DNA of 64,000 nucleotides from Chara braunii (lineage: Eukaryota > Streptophyta > Charophyceae > Charales > Characeae): the NCBI GenBank assembly GCA_003427395.1, contig BFEA01000063.1, positions 3,261,882 through 3,325,881 on the forward strand, read 5' to 3'. Positions 19,960-32,250 of this stretch are shown in pieces. Both the position numbers and the translations under genes were made by a program. Under the pieces are notes generated by a model, which was given only the letters and a program-made list of their open reading frames with translations, had not been told where the DNA came from and made no database searches. Numbering within the stretch: the first letter of the stretch is position 1; each line of letters begins with the position of its first letter.

Positions 19960-22400
19960 TAGGCAACCAGTTCCCACAGACTTAATCCGACAGATCCTTG
20001 AGACGCAAAATCTTTTTCTGGATATATGATCTGCCAAATGAGGCTTGTCTTGAATCTGCTGCAAAAGGTTGGCCTTCCGGGTCTATGATTGCTAGGTTGT
20101 AGAAAAATAGTTGGATTAATACTTCTATTTTGGTGGTCGGAGTTATCCACTGTTTGGGTTTAACACTCTTCCATGCTGAGAGCACGTTACTCCAGAACAA
20201 TGATTTAATAAGCCTCCTCAAGTAGGAATCTATCATGCATCATTGCCACACATCTTCAAATCGAGGTAGTTGTCCCTCTCCTACCAATATGACCTCTGTC
20301 ATTAATCGCCAATGTTCCTGGTCCTCGTATGAGATTGCCGCCATTATTCATTGAGCCAACGATGCTTGATTTTGTTTGTTGGGGTCGAGTATGCCCATTC
20401 CTCCATCTCTCCTTAAATAGCAAATTATGTCACAGTCTAACTTGTACATAAAGTCTTCATCTTCAGCTTCGAAGGGCTTCTAGAGAAACTTAGTTGCTAC
20501 TCTTCTCACCACCTTCATTAACTGTTTATTGAACAACCTTACTTTCCAAACGTACAATAGTAGAGAAAAAATAGTGATATTTAACACTACAGCAGTGTTC
20601 TACCAAAAAGTGATAAGTGACTTGTTGTTTCCCATCTTGAGACCGTAGTTACTACTTTCTGCTAACTCGCTACAATTCGTAAGTGCAACCTGTACACACA
20701 TATAACTCTTTGAAGAGCCATGCGTTGCTCTCTTCATTTCAAAGTCCACAACTAAATGAAACTAAGGCGGTAAAAAGAAAATGAATTTATTCAAATTTAC
20801 GATCACCTCAGATAACTATGAGTACTCTATGAGACAATTTTTTGAGTGCACTTAGTGAGGACTGTGAGTTATCAAATATAGCAAATAGATTATCCGCTAA
20901 TGCCTTTATTGTATACTCCTTGTGTTGAATCTGCAAACTACGGATATGCAAGTGAGATTTGACATTCATGACCATAACCTCTAACTACAGTACGAAGATC
21001 AAGGGGGACAGCGGGCATCCCTGTCGGGGAGAGAGCGGGATAAAGCAAAAATATTAAATATTTTACCGTTGATAATGACCGACGATTTTAATTTATCGTA
21101 CAGGCTAACCACCCCCTTACAAAAACTTGGACCAAAACCCAAATGCTTGAGTGTCGAAACTGCGTACTTATAGTTTACCATGTCATACGTTTTTTCTAGG
21201 TCTAATAGCATCACCGCAAGATTTAGGTTATCTCTCTAAATAATTTATGGGGATCCTAACACAGTAACAATGTTGTCAAAAATCGATCTGCCCCAGACAA
21301 AGATCACTTGGTCTTTTCCAACCAAGTACATTAAATGTATGTCATTGGTCAATCTTCTAGCAAACACCTTTGCAAAAATCTTATAAGAAACATTAGAGAG
21401 TAAGATTAACTTCTCATTCTGAATATTTGTCTTATTTCCTTTCTTATACATTATCGATATTATGTCCTAAGCTAGGCTACCAGCCGGGCTGCCGGGGTCC
21501 CGGGTGGCCAGCCCGTACAAGGACTAGTGAAAGTCCCCAAAAATAAAAAAAACAAAAACAAATTATAAAAACTCCCAACAAAAACTATGTTATGAAAAAA
21601 AATAAAATGAACAACTTTTGCTTCAGGGTAACATCGAAATTATTCACCAAATTTAAAATAAAAATAAAAATTAAAAAATATTATTATTATGATTTTTTTT
21701 TTTTTTTCCCAGCGGGGCAAACGACCCCGGGCCACTCTGGTAGCCTAGGTCGTAAGTCATCTGTGGGCTGATGTTTTCTCCTGCCAGCACTGCATTCTAC
21801 AATTCTAGTAAATGTGGAGACAGTGTTTCCCAATGTCTGAGGTAAAACTCAATTGGTAGCCCATCTCTTCCGGACGCTTTGCCTTTTGTCATAGTTAGTA
21901 TTGTCGTTCTCGGTTCCAAGGTGTTGATTGGTTGTTCCGCCTCGATTTTCCCACTGGGGCTAAGTGTAACTTCCAATTTCGTCCAGTGGGGTGAACCTTC
22001 ATTAAGATCATGATTGAAGATTTTAACGGTTTCCTACTAGTTAGGATATCCTTAAGATACAAAACAACCTTTTCACACATACTCCAGGGATTCCGCAGGT
22101 TCGGCATTCGAGATAAACGAGTATTGGAGTGTTTTAATACCCTGTACTCTGCTTTTTTGTGTTAGTCTCTGAAAGACTCCTTAGTACATAAGCTACCACT
22201 CCTTTAATCCTCAATTTTTATGCTCATATCTTTGACTTTTTAATTTGTAGTTCATCGAATTCCACTAGCAACCTTGCCCTCTCCTCGAGCCCACACTAGT
22301 ATGGTTGAGATGGGATGAAGGTTCATCCTTTCCTCCACTACCTTAAGTTTTTCCCTAATTGCCTGTTTGTCTCGATTGCGCTGTCAAGCGCATTGGTCTT
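19960..22400 (-). pseudogene. Decayed LINE ORF2 fragment (linker, RT, C-terminal part)
   Basis: On the minus strand, broken frames read, 5' to 3': a pre-RT linker; KGKASGRDGLPIEF (about 21880); KKGNKT..LLSNVSYKIFAKVFARRL (21451-21245, the RT 'yrPIsLl-yKi' motif); LLDLEKTYDMVNYKYAVSTL (about 21214-21155, RT block with a catalytic Asp); and RRDGGMGILDPNKQNQASL (about 20400, post-RT). Stops and frameshifts are frequent. It is interrupted at 21472-21748 by a MITE. The endonuclease part of probably the same insertion lies at 27973-29074. The same post-RT motif (GGLGILD) occurs in the LINE at 46 kb. Confidence 0.8.
21472..21748 (-). mobile_element. hAT-like MITE (family 3) inside a LINE
   Basis: The TIR CTAGGCTACC at the left is matched by GGTAGCCTAG at the right. 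The flanking 8-mers GTCCTAAG (21464-21471) and GTCGTAAG (21749-21756) are a target-site duplication with one mismatch. The LINE RT reading frame lies on both sides. The interior is AT-rich and homologous to 61625-61905. Confidence 0.85.
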
Positions 22401-25400
22401 AAAGGGGGGACCCTCCCGACCGCGTCATTCATGATTTTTTCGTTGTTGAGCTTCACCGCATCGTGGAGCGCGCTCTGAAAATTTTACACTCATCGATAAC
22501 GCCACTTTCAACCAAAACTAAAGTCAAGTGAAGGGTCCTTTAACATGATGCGTTTTCCTACCGCAGACAACACCTCCACCAGCTATTAGTAAAAACTTAC
22601 TTCTCACAATCATGGAAATCACTGCCGCAGACGAGACCGCTTGCAACCCATATTAAATTAAGTGAAGGGTCCTAGAATATGGTGGGTTTCCTGACTGCAG
22701 ACGACTCCACCATCGACTATTATGTGGCTAAGCTAAGCAGGGATGCCGATTCAAGGTGGTTCTTTCTTTGCCCTCTGCAGCACACAAAACCACCGGTGAC
22801 TTACTGGCCAAGTGAGGGGTTCAAGCACATGGAGGGTTTCCTTGCCGCAGACGACGGCCCCACCGACAGCTGATAACCAAACAGAGTGGAGTTGGCGATT
22901 CCAAGTGGAAGATAAAAATATTAATACGTCTTTTTTTTTTTTTAAACCATTTCGGCAGCCCTTAGGCATGACCTCTCTTTCATTTATAACTCAATATAAT
23001 CTTTGGACTCTTTGAGTCCCTAAGAAATGTCTCACTGATTATCACACTTTTTTCACCTCATCGGACCCTTTGGGTTCTGACCACATTTCATTCACGATTT
23101 GCCATATTTTCCTTCTCACTTTTTTCTTTCTCATACGTCAATTAAAACAAAACATCGAAAACCCACAATGTCACAATGGTGAGAATGCTAATGACAACCA
23201 AAACTCATACAAATATGCAATCTGAAGGCATCAACACCCATACCAAAATGGGTTTAAAAAAAGAAGATTCAGATATTCTCGAGTCTCAAATCATCACAAG
23301 TCTCAAACCATCACAAGTTTTAAACTATGACAAAACAAGGTCTCAAGCAAAAACAAATGACCTTGTATAGCATATCATATGGGTCGTGATTAACTGATGT
23401 ACACAAAGTGATCCTAAGTATTATCGTGGAGGTGATTGAGCGTCAAACGTACAAACGACCTAGCCATAGAAAACCTCCACTTGTGTCCAACGAAAACTGA
23501 AACAAAACTTAGAGAGTGGATAGTCAGATCCAAAACCCACACTCGAAACCAAAATTATATATAAGGTGAATCCTATGTATCATAGAAAAACTCATAGACT
23601 CAGATTAAAGGCATAGCAAAATAGGTAGTCACCTATCAGTCTAATAACTGAGTCTTCCACACCGTCATAGCAGTCCAAGTGTTTATCTATAAGTCATTCA
23701 CCCCCCCTGACATTGATCCACCCCTCTCTTACTATAAATGAGTTAAGTGAGGTAGTGAAAACTATTCGGAAAAACTTGACCTTTATCTAGAGCAAACGGT
23801 TCCCCCTTTCAACTCTTCCTTTTGCCATCTTGCACTTGCAAGGGTTATTATCAACCTTTCTACAACGACTACATACTATCTTCGACCACCTTTCTCGCCC
23901 TCTGCTATTCTTTTGTCTTCTCCATCTTGCAACTGACAATGCATTCTCGTCCTAACAATGCTTTTGAGGATTAGATACAGTGAGAGGTGAGGCTATATTA
24001 GCTTTTTTTTGGACCCCTCGCTTTTCTTTTCCCTTTCTAGACGTCAATCGTCATCTCACGGGTTGGAGCCGCGACATTCCTCACTCTAGCCTGCACTTTT
24101 TTTTAATCAATACATAGCTCCACTTTCTTCTTTTTACTCTACTTATGATCCCGCTTAATCACCTTAGTATCCTTATGAAGGTTACCTTTCATACCCTCAG
24201 AGGTGTCTGTTGCAAACTCACTTGTCCTTTTACCAAGTTCACTCTTCTCATAATCTTGCGACTCCTTCCTTTTTCTTGCTTCACGCTGAGTATAACATAG
24301 ATGCTGATTGAAATCCCCTTCTACAAAATTCTCTCGGATTTTGCCTCATATAATTTTTCCTCCTACCTCATGAATTACATCTCGCTGCTCTGCATCCGAA
24401 AAACTCATAAGGAAGATGAAGTACTTGTCATATTTAAACAACGCTCAGACTTTGCAGAAAGCGTGTTCATACTTTGCCAGAAACTGCCCGACTAACACAT
24501 AGTTGTACTGATCTATCTTCTCAATATTTTCTTTGGTAAGTTTATCCTCACCTAGCCTGTATGTTTCTCACATGTCATTATGGAACTTGCTCCATGATGA
24601 CCCCGCATTTCTAATCAACCCACTCAATTCCTCTTTTAAGTCTATATGGATATATTTTATAACCTCTTCAAGTTTTAGCATCTGCTCTTCACCCCACTTG
24701 CAGTGGCCCACTTGCAGTGGGATGCAATCTGTCCAAATTTATCAAGGAAGTCGGGGACACGATAACCCGTGAAAAATTCGATCTCAACCTTCGGCAGGTT
24801 GTCTCGCCCTTATTCACGCACATCCAACAGATAGGCGAGTTTATCGATCTCAATTGTCCTTTGCGAGCCTTCCATCTCAAAATCCCTTGACCCCATCACC
24901 TGTTGAACAAACAATGAACGGTCTTAGGCTCAAAACTCGAAGGGAGTGACTGTCACGTAATTGGGTAAATAAATATTATAGAATATACTCCACTAAAATT
25001 ACCCAAACACTCATCATGTGGTGCGCTTGAGAATCCATTCAGAGCGACAAGGATACTGAAAAGAGCTTATAAACAAATACTCACTCATGCATACAAAGGT
25101 CCTAACTCATATACTATCACAACTATATACTAATAAAATATATGCGACTTTCAAAGTGTGGTTCAAACATCCAACCAATACCACTTCTACTATCAAGAAC
25201 GGATACGACACAAACATATCACATAAATAAATAATCCAATCATGAATCCAAAATGCAATACAACCCGTGATAGATAGCATAGACTCACAATAATAATTCA
25301 AATTATGGTAAACAAAAATTGCTTACTAGGGTTGAAACAGAAGATCATGGTTCGAAACAACAACATGAAATCGACTCAACTACCCGTCATGCAGCAAATA

Positions 25401-25639
25401 TACAAAATGATAACTTTCAAAATCATATTGCAGACTATATATGGTGAAAATAAGTCTATCAATGAGTAAATAACATGATACAATTGCCACTCCTTCAGTT
25501 TTTAAGCGAAGTATATATGGTTGAGGGGCGATGCAAATTTTTCTGGGATAACATCTTGACTCTTGAACCCCTCTCTACTAAGGATCAAGCCTCATCGCAA
25601 CCCCCTTTGATTCCAACGCTTACAACTTACCGAACTTAT

Positions 25640-25795
25640 TCGGGTTAGCAAGACAACCCCACTCATATTTATCAAAGCAACAGGTGACGATCCCGCACCT
25701 TTCGAAGTATGGTGACCCTACTTAACGAGAGTTTGACAGAGGTCGTCATTCTAGACCCTCCCTGGTTAAGCAGTAGTTGCCACACTTCACCATCG
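25640..25795. repeat. ~150-bp repeat, copy 1
   Basis: GGGTTAGCAAGACAACCCCA, CTCATATTTATCAAAG and AACAGGTGACGATCCCGCAC recur in the same order at about 27690-27835. Confidence 0.85.
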
Positions 25796-25926
25796 ACGTT
25801 TAAGCAAGGTAATAAGTCATTTTCTCCTTTCTTATCAGGTAATATAGCTACTTTCTTATCCAGAGAAAAGGTAATAACACCCCACTAATGAACCAGAAAC
25901 ATAGTTCCGACGTGGGTCTCACAACA

Positions 25927-26431
25927 GAAAAATTTCCCATAATTAAATAATCATTCTATAGTAGAATTATATTTTAAATTTTAAAAGTTCATTCCATCTT
26001 AAAAAATGTCATTCCAATTTTTAAAATTTCCGTCTTACTTGAAAAATTTCATTCTAAGAATGGGGTATCCCTTCTTATTTGAACTGCATGCTAGAGATAG
26101 AATGAAAGTCTGGATGAGTTCATGAAATATTTTAATTGGACTGTTATTCTATGTAAGGATTTTCAGTCATAAATAGGTTAATCCAATCTAAATTATAAGA
26201 TATTGTAATAGAATGAAAGTTTAATTAAAATATTTCATAAAGTTGTCCAGACTTTCATTCCATCTTGAAAAAATAGATGTAGTTGGAAGGGAATGTTCGT
26301 ATTAAACGAGAATTTATCAAATAAAAATGCAAATTTTAGAACTGGACGAACATTGGAATGATAATTTATAAATATGAAGGATTTGTTTTGTATGGAATAT
26401 TTTTTCAACTTTCATTTCTCATGGGAATGTT
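25927..26431. mobile_element. ~505-bp AT-rich foldback MITE, copy 2
   Basis: Diverged copy of 16060-16571 with the same order of segments, including CTTCTTATTTG, TGCATGCTAGAG and GAACATTGGAATGATAATTT. Confidence 0.8.
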
Positions 26432-27489
26432 TATGTTGCATTACCATTCTCGAGACTGATAACTACTTCCTTAAGCTTCAACAAGAGAATAATAATTCAA
26501 GAATGCACTTCCATCAATAACAACTATGCAAGCTGACTTCCTTCAGGAAGAACCACCTTCAACAGAAGCGAGTCACCCCATTCACCTTTGGTCCCATGCT
26601 GGATGTGGGTTTCACGTAGAATCTATATCCTCTCAAATGGAAGACAATCCATACTTACGCCATCAATCAAACACCAAACAATATAAAAAAAAAAACACAC
26701 GATGAAGCAACAAAATAAAACTGCCTCAAAAACAATATATATACCACATATGCTTAAAACATAGACCTCTCTTCGAATTTGTGAAAACTCTAGCCAAGTA
26801 GGTTCTACTCTACAAGTTTGTCAATAGTTACAACTAGGCAATTCATAAGTGACTCAACTTATCACCGACTTACACCACCAAAGAGTCTAGGCAGAGTATT
26901 CATTACAATACCTGTCATACCACAGTTCAACCTTAGCTTAAGGAAAAACCTTCACAATTAGACCCCTCACTTCGTGCTTATTAGTCACGAATTTATCCAT
27001 ATCACTCGCTTATCGAAAACCTTGCCTACTAAAAAAACGTTCTTTTAACTAGAGGGAGATACTTCATCTAAAATTAATTACCTTCCAACGCATGCGAAAC
27101 ACAACACTCATGTAATAAGTCAACCAACCTTGTGACTTAACAGTTACTCACAAAGCTTACTTTAATAATGGACATGCCCTAACAATGTCGATGACGCCTC
27201 TCTCAACCTAAGCCGCATCAGATATGCGAAGTATCGTCCAATCACCTAAAATATTAAAATCAAAAGATGCCTACAGATGCTACCATCATACCTGCGAGAG
27301 TACGTAATTGCATCCACAAACACTTCTCATTCTCAAGCAGTCCGCACACATCTATCATCATCATCACCATCAAGATACTTAAATATTGTCGTTTCTGCCT
27401 AGATCATCAGCCTGCCAATAGTATGGGTTCGTTCACTAAGGACCCCGATAGGCAGCCGAGATCCCCGGCAACGGCTCCACCTATCGAGC

Positions 27490-27972
27490 GCATGAGTCCC
27501 ACAAGGGGGACCCTCCCAACCGCGACACGGTGGATTTTGCAGGACTTCTTCACATTGGAGCTTTCGCCACTCTGGTTGAGTGCGCCAGCTGCACCTCTCG
27601 CGAACCCCTTCGACAGAATAGTAGCCACACGAGGCACAACTTACCTCTACCCAAGGGGCTGTTAGACGTATCCCCGCTGAGCTTACCGAACCTACCGGGG
27701 TTAGCAAGACAACCCCACTCATATTTATCAAAGAAACAGGTGACGATCCCGCACCTTTCTAAGTATGTGACACTACTTAACGAGAGTCTGGCCTAGGTCG
27801 TCACTCTAGACACCCCCTGGTTAAGTAGTAGCAAACCCACTTTGTCGACGACATGCTATACGTGCCGCTTATTTGGATGAGAACCCTAACTTACTCCACA
27901 CACACGCGGTCAATTACGAATGAGACCGCACCGTTGTGACGTGCAAAAAACATTCCAAATACCCTTGACAAT
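27490..27972. repeat. ~480-bp repeat sharing both ends with 29075-35801
   Basis: It starts with GCGCATGAGTCCCACAAGGG then GGACCCTCCCAACCGCG, and ends with CCGCACCGTTGTGACGTGCA then CCAAATACCCTTG. Both ends, and about 200 bp after the left end, resemble the larger unit at 29075. The second copy of the 25640 repeat lies inside it. Confidence 0.55.
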
Positions 27973-29074
27973 CCAGAGCCACTAGAATGTGAGAGTAGAC
28001 ACTGCGGACGTTTGATGTGATGACAATACATGTATCTCACCAAATGGCAACAAACGTGAATTGTTGTTTAGCGTTAACCCATTTGTTTCAAAAGTCTTCA
28101 GTCCATTTTGTTATGCCAAGGTCCTTAAGTACCTGTGTATTCAGTGTGAAGTACCCTTTGCCACGTTCCATGGTATCAACTAGGTTGAAAAGGGAGAGAA
28201 CTGGATTATAGTCTGAAGAACGTCTTGCAATGACCTTGATATCCAGTAAGGGTTCCTTTTATTTTAGGCTCGTTAAGAAGTTATATAACGTTTGATGAGA
28301 GCATGCGTTTTCACCTTTCTCTGCTCTTAAGAACCACGTGCAACGAAATTCCTCTGGATATATAAATCTATGTGAGTCTTATAACTCTAATTTTGGCATA
28401 TATTTCAGCAAGACTGTGGTATCCCCAACTCCAGGTGTTGAGGCATTCAATTTGTTTAATCTACAGTTTCAGTCTCCTGCCATTAATAAGTTGTCTATAT
28501 CCAAAGTATGGCTCATAACATTTTGAAAAAATTATATTCTTTGAATTTCTTTCATACCTATCTATTGACGCATACATTGTCGTTATCCCTTATTGTGTTT
28601 TCTTAATCTCCAGTTTTAACCATGCCCACCTTCCCCAGACGTCAATTTCATACTCCATAATCTTCGCATTCCACAAGTTCCATTTGTTGCGGCTCACATG
28701 TGTGGTCGTCCCACCAATTCCAAGGGCTGCGGTATTTTCCTCACATAGTCTAATTTCTTGGAATGGCGTATTGGATACCTTATGTTTCTGAAACCATATT
28801 TTTATCCTGGCTCTCTTCGAACACCGTGTTATGTCCCCTTTAATACAAACGTTTCAGAATTATACTATAAGGTTGTCCCTTTGTCTCGCTTCCGTCCTGT
28901 CTCTATTGAACCCGGTCCGATGTTGACGATACCGCCAATCTTGTTGTGATGTCGCCAACCATTCCATTACCTTCGTTTTTAGTATTCTGGACAACGACTT
29001 GAGACCATATCTGCGAAGGCAAACTCCGAACAAAAACTGAATCTAGTTTTTTGTTTGTTGAAAGTTTTCTGTTG
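27973..29074 (-). pseudogene. Decayed LINE endonuclease fragment
   Basis: On the minus strand, broken frames include a late apurinic-type endonuclease segment, ARRSSDYNPV (a variant of the catalytic SDH motif) then MERGKGYFTLNTQVLKDLGI (about 28230-28100), and earlier GKVGMVKTGD..IRDNDNVCVNR (about 28640-28560). Stops are frequent. It lies about 5.6 kb upstream, in transcription sense, of the RT part at 22.4 kb and in the same orientation, so the two are probably one interrupted element. Confidence 0.7.
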
Positions 29075-30740
29075 TCGCGCACATTGGTCCTGCAGGGGGA
29101 CCCTCCCGACCGCGTCATGCAGGATTTCGTGCAAGTCTTAATCCTTTATCGTAATGCAATGGAGCTTCCGTCGCTGCTCCGGCCGAGTGCACCAGCCATA
29201 CCTCTCGTGGACCCCTACGATAGGATAGAGTCAAGCGAGGTACAACTTACCTCCAATTGCGGGAGCTGTGACCATCCCTTAGGTGGGCGTATCCTCGCCA
29301 AGCTACTGAACAACCTGCAAAAACTAATCAGTTGTAATCGCAGAGGTGACCCTACTGAGGACGTTTCTCGTACGTTGTAGCATAGGGGTTACATGCGGTC
29401 CCACGCCTCTATCAGACCCGTATGTGAATCGACACATTGGGGGGCAGAATTCCCAAGCGCGACTCGTCGTCGGTCGACTAGGACGCATCCTTCTTACCAC
29501 GCGTTACACCATGCTAAAGCAAAAGTCAAATTACTCACACAAAATAAAACACTCATAGTCTCTTTAGTAACCAACCCATAACCTTTTGACATAAAAATCG
29601 GTTAGGCGTCGCGCACGAGACTTAAGATAAAACCATGCGGACACTAGGATCTTTCATATCGACTAGCCATGCATGAATTTGCAAGCAGTCGCATCGATGA
29701 AGTACTATGTAGTACCCATAATTGCGTCGCCCTCAGTGGTCTCGTGGGTCACGTTCGACACTCAAGTGTTGGCTGACACGCGCCCTGAAGGGTTAATCTC
29801 TCGATGCTAGATAACCGTTAAGGCGGTTGAGAACCACACCCTCTTTTGCACCCTGTGGAGAGTGGGTAGTGTACAAATTCCTGCCTGTTGTGGCAGTCGA
29901 CACTTATGGCCTAGGAGACGAGCTCAATCATCCAGGGCTTGGAAAAAAGTCAAGGGGTTTGACTTTGACGACTGCCACGGACATCAACGTCCAACTATAA
30001 AATTAACAAGTAAAATCACTCAGTAATGAAATAAATATTCCAATAGTCATATATTAAATTAGAACTAGAGTAAAATAAAAAGGGAAAAAATAAACTCATT
30101 AGGTATGTAGATCGTGCGACACATGCTTGTCATTCTCACTGCCTCCAAAGTAAGGCTCGTACACAAGCTTCAAATACTAACCTGCATAAAACACAGACAC
30201 ATACGAAATTCACATTGCCATACACCAATGTTGTTAACTTTATTGTTCCCTGCAACGCACACTACGCCTCACACACTCAAGCCCCAACCATTGCCAAACT
30301 TTCCATTAAACCCATCAGCTCCTGAGGTACAGGTGTAAGTTAAGTTGTGTCGTGGACCGACGAATCGACAATCAACCAACCGACCTGTTATCAGTGATAA
30401 CAGAAGATGATTCTCGTGGGATTAAACTGAAACTAATCCAGTCTTGAATCGAAACGATCAAAGATGACATGTAACATCAGACAGACCAACGCCCAAGGGT
30501 TAACTATAAGTGTATGGAGAATGAACCCCCATATCACGTTCTCACCCAAAATCTTTCCATAATTAAGTCTAAGCCTACCTCTACACAAGTGTCCAAGGAA
30601 AGGAAGACCTTTGACAGCATCTCCTCTAAACAGGGTGGAACGCCATAATCTTTCCTACCAGAACATAATGTTACTCCCCTAAACGTTTTCAAAATTTATA
30701 TTCGCTCGAATATGAAAACTGAAATGGTCCGCAACACTAT

Positions 30741-31195
30741 AAAGTCAAATTTTGTCTAACTCCCTGAATTAGTAAAACATTGAGCACCATCTCTCTTAGG
30801 GAAGTGAACTTATCAGATTTATACTAAGTCAGATGAGAACTTGAACTAAGACTTGAGTTCCTGCCAAGAAAAAATGTAACTAACTCCTTAGATTTGTATA
30901 AATTTTGACAGAGCTTTCCGTAGGGAAAGTAGTTTTTCAAATTTATAAAAAGCTAAATACTAAATCTGAAATGATTCAGATTTTCCAAAGTCAAATTTTG
31001 TTTAACACCCTAGATTAGCAGAAATTTGAGCAGCACTTCCCATAGAAAAGAAAATTTTTCATATTTCTACTAAGCCAGATATAAAACTTAGACTTTGAAA
31101 AACCAAAATTTAACAAACTCCTTGGTTTTGTAGAAATTTCGGTAACGCTTCCCGCAGAGAAAGTAACTTTTCAAAATTTATACAAAGCCAAGTAA
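30741..31195. repeat. Diverged ~120-bp tandem repeats (four units)
   Basis: Units starting near 30741, 30867, 30987 and 31102 share AA(A)TTTNGTNTAACTCCNT..ATTNGTANAAATTTNGA..CTTCCCNTAGNGAAAGTA..TTTATACTAAGCCA. Similarity between units is moderate. Confidence 0.7.
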
Positions 31196-31485
31196 AATAA
31201 ATAATCTTAGAAAATGCGAGAATTGAACTAAGTAAAAAAAGTTAGCTCATAAAATGTAGGAATTGAACTAACTCCTATAACTCAAGAATGTGGCGAGCGA
31301 CTAAAACAACTATCTATCAAATTAAAATTTAGACTAAGTAAAACTCTCACTCAGCCTCATGCAAGTTCAAACCACAATGGTAAGTAATCTCACTCAATCC
31401 TAAGGTTAAACCTTGTGAATAATAGTTTATAATCTCTCAATGATTTATCATTTATGCTCAACTTACATAAGGCGTCAAGTTGGAT

Positions 31486-32250
31486 CATTTAACTTAGCAA
31501 CAAAGTTAAGCTTTGTCATTGAATATATACAAACACAGGACACTACTACTTTTCTCTTCTTTGGGCATATGACTAGATCATTCAACTCAGAGACAAAGCC
31601 TAATCGCCTGAACTGTTTAAATAACCAAGTTATATATACATTTCTGCTCTTAGTCTTTTAAGGTAGCATAAAACTGAACCATGCAACTTAAAAACAAAGT
31701 TCAACCTGCCCCATCTTACCATCAATTAATATTCTTAATTAACACTCTTTTCATTGCGATAAGCTATATAGTTAGTCCATTCAACTTAGAAACAAAGTTT
31801 GACTAGCTTGTTCATAAAGTATAATAATAATAAAACATAAATAAAACTATTCCTTAATTCTAATATGTATGTGGCTTCAGACCAAACCATTCAACTTAGA
31901 AACAAAGTCTAGTCCTTTACCTGACCCCCCTCATAATAAACAAAAAGTAGTTTGAGTCATTTAACTTAAAAATAAAGTCAAAACCTCCTTTTTCAGAAAC
32001 AATAAAGAAACATAAGGAGATAGGGTCATTTAACTTAAAAACAAAGTCAAACCCCACAAAAAAAACCCAAAATAAACCAAGACGATCAGACCATTCAACT
32101 TGGAAGAAAAACTTGGTCCCTGAAAATGCAATCGCAGACAGCCCTCGCAAGTCAGAGCAACAAAATCATCCAACTTAGGAACAAAGTCTGATCCTCCAGG
32201 CAGTCAAAATAAATATAGCACTGGGCCATTCAACTTAGAAACTAAACCCA
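31486..32250. repeat. Array of ten short motifs at 60-110-bp spacing
   Basis: The motif CATTCAACTTAGAAACAAAG and close variants start at 31486, 31579, 31680, 31778, 31888, 31958, 32027, 32092, 32167 and 32227. The sequences between them are largely dissimilar. Spacing shrinks from about 100 bp on the left to 60-75 bp on the right. Confidence 0.85.

Larger units (their letters stand above)
22400..27972. other. Unassigned repeat region inserted between LINE parts
   Basis: No gene recognised. It begins near the block GGGGACCCTCCCGACCGCG (22406) and ends with ACCGCACCG..CAAATACCCTTG (27925-27972). 22500-22870 has a diverged ~130-bp tandem unit (GAAGGGTCC..GGGTTTCC..CCGCAGACGAC). It also holds a foldback MITE at 25927 and a repeat pair (25640, 27690). 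Confidence 0.45.

Noticed and set aside
31486-32250. CRISPR-like array of repeats and spacers
   Set aside because: Repeats are diverged, spacing is irregular (60-110 bp), there are no cas genes, and the context is a eukaryotic nuclear genome.
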